Shown here in pieces: positions 17,240 to 24,733 of a stretch of DNA of 26,694 nt (positions are counted from its first letter, which is position 1; each line of letters begins with the position of its first letter). The stretch lies in NCBI GenBank assembly GCA_938008575.1, contig CALLKB010000041.1, positions 1-26,694 of the forward strand, written 5' to 3'. Origin of the DNA: an uncultured Cytophagaceae bacterium (GTDB lineage: Bacteria > Bacteroidota > Bacteroidia > Cytophagales > Spirosomataceae). The notes beneath the pieces were generated by a model. The model saw only the letters and a list, made by a program, of their open reading frames with translations. It was not told the origin of the DNA and made no database searches. The translations under genes were made by a program, and so were the position numbers.

Positions 17240-17458
17240 TTAGGCTTCTGGAATTTGGTTTTTGATCGCTTCATAATCAGAACCAAGGCGACCCATTTCA
17301 GTGGCCAAGAATTTCTGAAGCTCCAAATTAAATATTCGTTTATCAGCTTCTGTTAAGGAATCATAAAGATCTTTCAGCTCTTGATTGATCTGTTGTTTTT
17401 CCTCCGCAGTGCTTGCGTGAATGCCACGCAAATGATAGGCTTTAAAATCAACCTCCAT
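17240..17458 (-). CDS. Small conserved-context protein of unknown function (72 aa)
   Basis: I do not recognise a family. The protein is short, charged (many Glu, Lys and Gln), has no Cys, no signal peptide and no membrane segment, and is predicted by eye to be two or three helices (TAEEKQQINQELKDLYDSL, then EADKRIFNLELQKFLATEMG). It begins four bases after the gyrB stop and ends two bases before the ppk1 ATG. Translation of all three is therefore probably coupled, which is the main argument that it is a real gene. A soluble cytosolic partner or regulator of one of its neighbours is conceivable but unsupported by sequence. Confidence 0.75.
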   Translation of the reverse strand: MEVDFKAYHLRGIHASTAEEKQQINQELKDLYDSLTEADKRIFNLELQKFLATEMGRLGSDYEAIKNQIPEA

Positions 17459-17462
17459 GGGA

Positions 17463-19524
<2,062 letters not shown>

Positions 19525-21048
19525 CTAATGCTTAAAGTGGCGAATTCCAGTCATCACCATGGCGATATCATTCGCATCACAATAGGCAATTGAATCCTGG
19601 TCTTTAATCGAACCACCAGGCTGCGTCACCGCAACAATCCCCGCATTTCCTGCAATCTCTACACAATCTGGGAATGGGAAAAATGCATCGGATGCCATCA
19701 CCGCTCCATTCAAATCAAAACCGAATTCTTTCGCTTTATCAATTGCCTGCTTCAAAGCATCCACGCGTGAGGTTTGACCTACACCTGAAGCTAATAACTG
19801 ACCATCATTGGCTAATACAATCGTATTCGATTTCGTATGCTTACAGATCTTTAATGCAAATGCCAAAGCACGCTTTTGCTCTTCCGTAGGAACGCGTTTA
19901 GTCACCGTTTTGAAATCGGCCACACCTTCCATCACTAAATCTTTATCTTGCTCTAACACACCGTTCAACAAAGTCTTGAACATTTTCTTTGGGAACTCAA
20001 CCGCATTACGCTTCAATAAAATGCGATTCTTTTTCGTTTTCAAAATCTCCAAAGCCTCCTCCGTAAACGAAGGTGCAATCAAGATCTCGCAGAACAAAGG
20101 ATTAATCGACTCTGCCGCTGCTTTATCTACTTCGTTATTTGTTGCCAAAACGCCACCAAATGCCGAAACAGGATCACAAGACAATGCCTTATCGTAAGCC
20201 TCTTTCACCGTTTGACCTGTAGCAACTCCACATGCATTCATGTGCTTAATAATCACAAATGCCGTTTCATCAAATTCATCTAATAAGGTAATGCAAGCAT
20301 CTACGTCTACTAAGTTATTGTAAGACAATTCTTTGCCATGTAATTTATCGAACAAGGCCGACAAATCTCCGTAGAAAGTACCTTGTTGGTGCGGGTTTTC
20401 TCCATAACGCAAACCGTTCGCAGGTAAGCTTGTATAATTAGCCAAATCAGCCATTTCCCCAGCAAAATAACGTTGGATTGCTCCATCGTAATGCGATGAA
20501 ACAGCAAATGCTTTTTGAGCAAAGCTTCTACGTTCTGCTAAGGTTGTTGAAGTCGTACCATGTGCAGCAAAAATCGCTGAAACCTCCGCGTATTGATCAC
20601 GTGAAGAAACGATTAGCACATCGTTAAAGTTTTTGGCACCACCACGAATCAAGGAAATACCCCCGATATCAATTTTCTCTATAATATCCTCATCTGAAGC
20701 GCCTGATGCCACCGTTTCTTCAAAGGGATATAAATCCACCATCACTAAATCCAACGCAGGGATATCGTATTGTTTTGCAACTTCCACGTCGGAAGCCAAA
20801 TCACGACGATGTAAAATTCCTCCAAAAACCTTCGGATGTAAGGTTTTTACACGACCACCAAAGATGGAAGGATAACCCGTTAGATCCTCCACAGCAATCA
20901 CAGGAATACCTAATTCTTCAATGAAAGACTGCGTCCCTCCTGTTGAATAAAGCGTTACGCCATTTTTATGAAGTTCTTGGATAATCGGTGCTAAACCGTC
21001 TTTGTAATAAACCGAAATTAAGGCTGATTGGATTTTTTTTACTGACAT
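19525..21048 (-). CDS. purH: Bifunctional AICAR formyltransferase / IMP cyclohydrolase PurH
   Basis: This protein catalyses the last two steps of de novo purine synthesis: formylation of AICAR with 10-formyl-THF, then cyclisation to IMP. The N-terminal MGS-like cyclohydrolase domain starts KKIQSALISVYYKDGL and includes STGGT, GRVKTLHPKVFGGIL and DLYPFE. The transformylase domain carries the IIKHMNACGVA motif with the essential Lys-His pair and ends GGSIKDQDSIAYCDANDIAMVMTGIRHF. The start is set at ATG 21046-21048 (MSVKKIQ, 507 aa). The longer frame to 21075 would place the start codon inside the -7 element at 21073-21080. It is transcribed ahead of gyrB but separated by 94 bases. Confidence 0.96.
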   Translation of the reverse strand: MSVKKIQSALISVYYKDGLAPIIQELHKNGVTLYSTGGTQSFIEELGIPVIAVEDLTGYPSIFGGRVKTLHPKVFGGILHRRDLASDVEVAKQYDIPALDLVMVDLYPFEETVASGASDEDIIEKIDIGGISLIRGGAKNFNDVLIVSSRDQYAEVSAIFAAHGTTSTTLAERRSFAQKAFAVSSHYDGAIQRYFAGEMADLANYTSLPANGLRYGENPHQQGTFYGDLSALFDKLHGKELSYNNLVDVDACITLLDEFDETAFVIIKHMNACGVATGQTVKEAYDKALSCDPVSAFGGVLATNNEVDKAAAESINPLFCEILIAPSFTEEALEILKTKKNRILLKRNAVEFPKKMFKTLLNGVLEQDKDLVMEGVADFKTVTKRVPTEEQKRALAFALKICKHTKSNTIVLANDGQLLASGVGQTSRVDALKQAIDKAKEFGFDLNGAVMASDAFFPFPDCVEIAGNAGIVAVTQPGGSIKDQDSIAYCDANDIAMVMTGIRHFKH

Positions 21049-21072
21049 GGGGCTTAATAAAAAATGAAGCCA

Positions 21073-21103
21073 CAAATGTACGCATTTTGCTTAGCTTGAG
21101 CAA
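21073..21103 (-). promoter_or_regulatory. Probable purH promoter (Bacteroidota -33/-7)
   Basis: On the minus strand a TTG (-33, plus 21101-21103) is followed after 20 bases by TACATTTG (plus 21073-21080), a perfect TAnnTTTG -7 element. Transcription would start roughly 7 bases further on, giving a leader of about 15-20 bases before the ATG at 21048. No purine-riboswitch fold fits in so short a leader. Confidence 0.65.
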
Positions 21104-21115
21104 GCCCATTCCCTT

Positions 21116-21148
21116 AGCTTTGGCAATCCTTAAAGGTTTGCCAAAGCT
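21116..21148. repeat. 33-bp dispersed palindromic element, copy 2
   Basis: Perfect 11-bp arms AGCTTTGGCAA (21116-21126) and TTGCCAAAGCT (21138-21148) enclose a centre that is itself nearly symmetric (CCTTAAAGG). The stem extends outward through CATTCCC (21108-21114) and GGGAATG (21154-21160) across small internal loops. It is 31 of 33 identical to the reverse complement of the element at 2068-2100. It lies between the GH88 stop codon and the purH promoter, and no T-tract follows on either strand. Confidence 0.75.
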
Positions 21149-21160
21149 GAACGGGGAATG

Positions 21161-22324
21161 CTATTTTTTATTGTAACGCTCGTATCGCAACAATCCTTCC
21201 AAATAGTAGTAATCTGCATAAATCAAAGGAACATCAATCTCCGAATTCAAGGATTTAGCACCTACGCAATGTTTTATCAAGAAGTTGTTATTTTCTCCCA
21301 AAGCGGCACGATATGCAGGACTTGATAAAGACTCCAACATCTTCACAGCATCCGCGTAATAGCGCTTACCTTTTTCGCCTGAATAGGTACTTAACTCCAA
21401 CAAAGCCGATGCGGCAATCGCACCAGCAGATGCATCACGCTCCTCGTTGGGAATATTAGGCGCATAAAAATCCCAATACGGAATTTTATCCGCAGGTAAA
21501 TTCGGGTGATTTAAATAGTAATCGGAGATCTTTTGAGCAAAATCTAAATACTTTTTATCCTTTGTATTGCGGTACATTTCTACATAACCATACATCGCCC
21601 AAGCGTGTCCACGCGTCCAGCAAGACTCATCTAGATAACCTTGATGTTGTTTTTTGGCCAAAACCTTTCCATCTACATCGTATAAAATCACATGATAACT
21701 TGAATTATCCGGACGGAAATGATGCTTCATGGTATTATCTGCATGCGTGATGGCAATTTGACGATAGCGATTATCCCCTGTCTCCCGCGAAGCCCAAAAC
21801 AACAATTCCAAATTCATCATGTTGTCGATAATTACCGGGTATTTATAGCCTCCCTTGAAGCTATTCCATGATTTGATCAAACCAATCGCTGGATCAAATC
21901 GAGTGGCTAAAGACTTCGCCGATTGAATCAATACTTGCTTAGCATGCGGATCTTTGGTCAAACGTAATTCTTGCCCGAAAGAATCATACATCATGAATCC
22001 CAAATCGTGTGTTCCTGTATTGAATTGTTCTTTCTCAACAGCCGCGGTCCACAAGCGTGCTGCTTTTTCCCATTGCGCATCATGCGAGCGTTCGTACAAT
22101 TGCCACAAACCTCCTGGGAAAAATCCAGAACACCACCATTTGGAAGGCATATTCCGATAAGTTCCATCGTGGTTCGCAGAATGTACCGTCACCGAAGTAT
22201 CTGGATGATCCGCCAACATACGTTGATACTGCTGTTCGGCTAATTTAAATTGCTTGTTGACATCGATTTTTTGCGCAAAAACTGACAGCGGTGCCAATAA
22301 TGCGAGGAGGATAAGTTTTTTCAT
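21161..22324 (-). CDS. GH88 unsaturated glucuronyl hydrolase, exported
   Basis: The enzyme hydrates the 4,5-double bond of unsaturated uronic acids at the end of lyase-cut oligosaccharides and so releases the sugar as a ketone. The 387-aa product has a signal peptide (MKKLILLALLAPLSVFAQ, cleaved near residue 18) and an alpha/alpha-barrel body. Two aspartates match those essential in Bacillus UGL: Asp107 (GTHDLGFMMYDSFG) and Asp167 (VIIDNMMNLELLFWAS). SCWTRGHAWAMYGY and RDASAGAIAASALLEL are further family stretches. It should act in the periplasm. It lies 219 bases after the KduD-like gene, across a repeat-filled gap. Substrate (heparin-, hyaluronan-, gellan- or ulvan-like) cannot be told. Confidence 0.92.
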   Translation of the reverse strand: MKKLILLALLAPLSVFAQKIDVNKQFKLAEQQYQRMLADHPDTSVTVHSANHDGTYRNMPSKWWCSGFFPGGLWQLYERSHDAQWEKAARLWTAAVEKEQFNTGTHDLGFMMYDSFGQELRLTKDPHAKQVLIQSAKSLATRFDPAIGLIKSWNSFKGGYKYPVIIDNMMNLELLFWASRETGDNRYRQIAITHADNTMKHHFRPDNSSYHVILYDVDGKVLAKKQHQGYLDESCWTRGHAWAMYGYVEMYRNTKDKKYLDFAQKISDYYLNHPNLPADKIPYWDFYAPNIPNEERDASAGAIAASALLELSTYSGEKGKRYYADAVKMLESLSSPAYRAALGENNNFLIKHCVGAKSLNSEIDVPLIYADYYYLEGLLRYERYNKK

Positions 22325-22339
22325 AGGTTTGTCTGTAAT

Positions 22340-22367
22340 CAGTCGCTAGTAGTCAGTCGCTAGTTGT
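22340..22367. repeat. Short tandem duplication (CAGTCGCTAGT, 14-bp period)
   Basis: CAGTCGCTAGT occurs at 22340-22350 and again at 22354-22364. The 14-bp units differ at one position (AGT versus TGT at the end). It lies directly upstream of the GH88 start, in the same repeat-rich gap as the heptad array. Confidence 0.7.
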
Positions 22368-22384
22368 CTGTCTTATATTTTAAG

Positions 22385-22489
22385 TCTTAATTCTTAGTTC
22401 TTAACTCTTAGTTCTTAACTCTTAGTTCTTAACTCTTAGTTCTTAACTCTTAATTCTTAACTCTTAATTCTTCACTCTTAGTTCTTAAT
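22385..22489. repeat. Heptanucleotide tandem array, 15 units (TCTTAAC/TCTTAGT)
   Basis: Fifteen uninterrupted 7-base units begin at 22385. Each starts TCTT, and the last three bases are AGT, AAC, AAT or once CAC. The middle units alternate TCTTAGT and TCTTAAC, giving a 14-bp super-period of four near-perfect repeats before the pattern decays at the right-hand end. The array has no ORF and no dyad symmetry. It occupies about half of the 219-bp space between the KduD-like and GH88 genes and could change length by slippage. Confidence 0.9.
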
Positions 22490-22494
22490 TAAAT

Positions 22495-22514
22495 AGACGC
22501 GAAGTATCGCGTCT
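22495..22514. repeat. Hairpin AGACGCGA/TCGCGTCT
   Basis: Perfect 8-bp arms (22495-22502 and 22507-22514) flank the loop AGTA. The outer bases TAGACGCGA and TCGCGTCTCTAC resemble, from memory, the GTAGAGACGCGA-type palindromes scattered between genes in several Bacteroidota and cyanobacteria. It adjoins the heptad array and lies 30 bases beyond the stop of the KduD-like gene on the minus strand. No T-tract follows, so it is not a typical terminator. Confidence 0.65.
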
Positions 22515-22543
22515 CTACAAATACAAGGTCTAAAGTCCAAGGT

Positions 22544-23308
22544 CTATCTCCCCATCCATCCGCCATCAACGGTCAAAATAGTCCCATGCACATACTTCGA
22601 GGCATCCGAAGCTAAGAAAACCACAGGGCCTTTGAAATCAGCAGGTTCGCCCCATCGATTCGCTGGAATACGACCTAAGATTGAAGCACTTCGCTCTTTA
22701 TCTTCGCGCAATGCCGTTGTATTGTCCGTTGAAATATAGCCCGGCGCAATCGCATTGACATTAATTCCCTTACTCGCCCATTCGTTGGCCAATGCCATCG
22801 TCAAACGCGCAATTCCTCCTTTACTAGCTGCATAACCGGGAACATTGATTCCACCCTGAAAACTCAATAATGATGCGGTAAAAATAATTTTTCCGGAACC
22901 ATGGGCCAGCATCGACCGACCTATTTCCCGACTTAAAATAAATTGGGAGGAAAGATTCACTTCTAGAACCTCATCCCAATATTCGTCGGAATGTTCCGCT
23001 GCAGGATCACGTAAGATTGTTCCCGCATTATTCACCAAAATATCAATCCGAGGATAGTCACGCAACACGGCTTTGATAAATTCATACAAAGATTCCCGAT
23101 CAGAAAAATCCGCTTGGTAGGCCTTAAATTTTCGCCCTAAGGCTGTAACCGCCTTTTCAATGTCAGAGCCATTTAATTCGAGTGTAGCCGAAACACCAAT
23201 AATATCAGCTCCCGCCTCCGCAAGTCCAATCGCCATGGCCATGCCTATCCCCTTCTTACATCCTGTCACCAACGCGACTTTTCCGCTTAAATCAAATGTA
23301 TTTTGCAT
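22544..23308 (-). CDS. kduD: KduD-like short-chain dehydrogenase (2-dehydro-3-deoxy-D-gluconate/2-deoxy-D-gluconate 3-dehydrogenase)
   Basis: The enzyme reduces 2,5-diketo-3-deoxygluconate to KDG with NAD(P)H, the step after KduI in breakdown of unsaturated uronates. The 254-aa protein is a classical SDR: the cofactor motif TGCKKGIG at 15-22, NNAG at 93-96, catalytic Ser146, Tyr159 and Lys163 (YAASK). KduD-type sequence follows, TDNTTALREDKER and RIPANRWGEPADFKGPVVFLAS, with a C-terminal VDGGWMGR. The flanking GH88 and GH105 genes produce exactly the unsaturated uronates that feed this route. No kduI homologue is in the window. Cytosolic, no signal peptide. Confidence 0.9.
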   Translation of the reverse strand: MQNTFDLSGKVALVTGCKKGIGMAMAIGLAEAGADIIGVSATLELNGSDIEKAVTALGRKFKAYQADFSDRESLYEFIKAVLRDYPRIDILVNNAGTILRDPAAEHSDEYWDEVLEVNLSSQFILSREIGRSMLAHGSGKIIFTASLLSFQGGINVPGYAASKGGIARLTMALANEWASKGINVNAIAPGYISTDNTTALREDKERSASILGRIPANRWGEPADFKGPVVFLASDASKYVHGTILTVDGGWMGR

Positions 23309-23377
23309 AAACTTAATTTATATTTAAAGGCTTATTAATATCATCTTTACTCAAAGAACATCTCACAAATAAGCTGC

Positions 23378-24676
23378 TTATTTCAAATGAACCGCAGAAT
23401 CATTGATTTGATAATTCTTAGTTTTCACCAATTCCATGATCGCAGATCCTGCTAATAATACCGGTCCATAGCCATGCGCCGCAAATGGGGAAATCGGTCG
23501 ATAGTAGTAGAATGCCGGATCCCAAGCCAAGCCCGTTCCCACACAAGTGCCTTCTACATGTCCTTTTTCGTTCACTTTAGAAGCGACAGCATTCCAGCCT
23601 AATAAAGCCGCAGGGCCATAAATTTTCGGATCTAACCAACCCATGTTGATGCCCTTGGCAATCACATAGGTATAAATGGCTGTTGCAGATGTCTCTAAAT
23701 AAGAATCGTTTTTATCAATTAACTGATGCCAAAAACCCGTTCCATCTTGATAAGACATCAAACCTTTTAAATGAAGCTTCAACTGCTTTAAGATCTCGGG
23801 GCGGGCAGGATGATTCGCCGGTAAAAACTCCAACATTTCACATGTCGTTAAGAGAGCCCAGCCATTGGCACGGGCCCAATGAAACTCCGGATGTTCTTCG
23901 GCATCCACTAAATAGCCATGCATGTAAATATTCAAATTCGGATTGAACATACGTTTGCGGTAAGCATTGAATTGGAAAACCGCTTCTTCGTATTCGCCCA
24001 ACTGTAAAAGTCCAGGAATTGCCATGTACATATCATCCAACCACATCGTGTGATGCAAAGGACGAATACGAACCAAAGTACGATCCGGTAAACGATGCTC
24101 TTCCTTTAAAATAAAATCGGATGCACGCTTAGTCACAAAAGACATATCGGTCGGAAAACCGGCCTTCTTCGCTTTAACAACTGCCATACCCATCGCCCCA
24201 ATGTCATCCAAGGCACGCGGGTGAATCAAGCCATGCAAAACATGTTTCGATTCATTTTTTTGTGCCGCGGGAATGGCCGAGGCGATTAAATTCAAGCGAT
24301 TGAAAACATAATCCTTGTATTTGGCAGAACCTGTAATGCGGCTCAGTTCCAACATCCCCGAATAGGTTACGCCCCATTCATACGAAATAGGCCGAAAATC
24401 TCCTTTTGAGAATACCGTCTGATCTTCAAAGGCTTGTCCAGGTGACCAAACTGCACCCGTCGTTTTATTCACAAAATGATTGGGGGTTGCAACTTCGAGG
24501 TAATTGAAAACACGATCGATAACCGACTGTACCTCTTCCGGCTTTGCCGCACCATAATGCGTAGGATAATCAGGCTGTAAAGCGTGCAATGGAGCCGTAG
24601 CATCGGAAGCTGCAGTAATATTTTTCTGAGCGAATAGGCTCGAAGAAATAAAAAGAAGGACAAATGTATATCGCAT
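23378..24676 (-). CDS. GH105-type unsaturated rhamnogalacturonyl/glucuronyl hydrolase, exported
   Basis: This is a periplasmic alpha/alpha-barrel hydrolase that removes the unsaturated galacturonosyl or glucuronosyl end from lyase products. Family features are DDIGAMG, WLDDMYMAIPGLLQLG with the probable catalytic Asp, HWARANGWALLTTCEML and a C-terminal GTGLAWDPAFYYYRP. The start is set at ATG 24674-24676, giving the signal peptide MRYTFVLLFISSSLFAQ. An ATG at 24692-24694 and a GTG three bases further upstream are in frame, and would add six or seven residues (MSKPFF). Those upstream codons lie in the loop of a terminator hairpin whose T-tract ends exactly at 24677, which makes the inner start more plausible. 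About 432 aa. It lies 69 bases before the KduD-like gene. Confidence 0.87.
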   Translation of the reverse strand: MRYTFVLLFISSSLFAQKNITAASDATAPLHALQPDYPTHYGAAKPEEVQSVIDRVFNYLEVATPNHFVNKTTGAVWSPGQAFEDQTVFSKGDFRPISYEWGVTYSGMLELSRITGSAKYKDYVFNRLNLIASAIPAAQKNESKHVLHGLIHPRALDDIGAMGMAVVKAKKAGFPTDMSFVTKRASDFILKEEHRLPDRTLVRIRPLHHTMWLDDMYMAIPGLLQLGEYEEAVFQFNAYRKRMFNPNLNIYMHGYLVDAEEHPEFHWARANGWALLTTCEMLEFLPANHPARPEILKQLKLHLKGLMSYQDGTGFWHQLIDKNDSYLETSATAIYTYVIAKGINMGWLDPKIYGPAALLGWNAVASKVNEKGHVEGTCVGTGLAWDPAFYYYRPISPFAAHGYGPVLLAGSAIMELVKTKNYQINDSAVHLK

Positions 24677-24714
24677 AAAAAAGGGCTTACTCATCACAAA
24701 GACAAGTAAGCCCT
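24677..24714 (-). terminator. Terminator of the cytochrome/PKD gene, abutting the GH105 start
   Basis: On the minus strand AGGGCTTACT and AGTAAGCCCT (plus 24705-24714 and 24682-24691) form a perfect 10-bp stem with a 13-base loop, followed by six T residues (plus 24677-24682, the first shared with the stem). It lies 20 bases after the stop at 24734. The T-tract runs directly into the ATG of the GH105 gene. Confidence 0.8.
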
Positions 24715-24733
24715 AATTTTACTTTTGGAATAT

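Noticed and set aside
19808..20197. 129-aa plus-strand open frame inside purH
   Set aside because: It is antisense to the conserved transformylase domain, and its Ser/Asn-rich sequence is typical of reverse-frame translation.
21049..21075. Longer N-terminus for PurH
   Set aside because: The added residues are not family-like and the start codon would overlap a perfect -7 promoter element.
21049..21160. Purine riboswitch ahead of purH
   Set aside because: The predicted transcript leader is under about 20 bases and the only structure present is the dispersed palindrome upstream of the promoter.
22385..22489. CRISPR array
   Set aside because: Units are seven bases with no spacers and no cas genes are near, so it is a simple tandem array.
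23367..23383. AAATAAGC/GCTTATTT palindrome over the GH105 stop codon as a terminator
   Set aside because: The arms are AT-rich, the centre is one base and there is no T-tract, so I do not call it.
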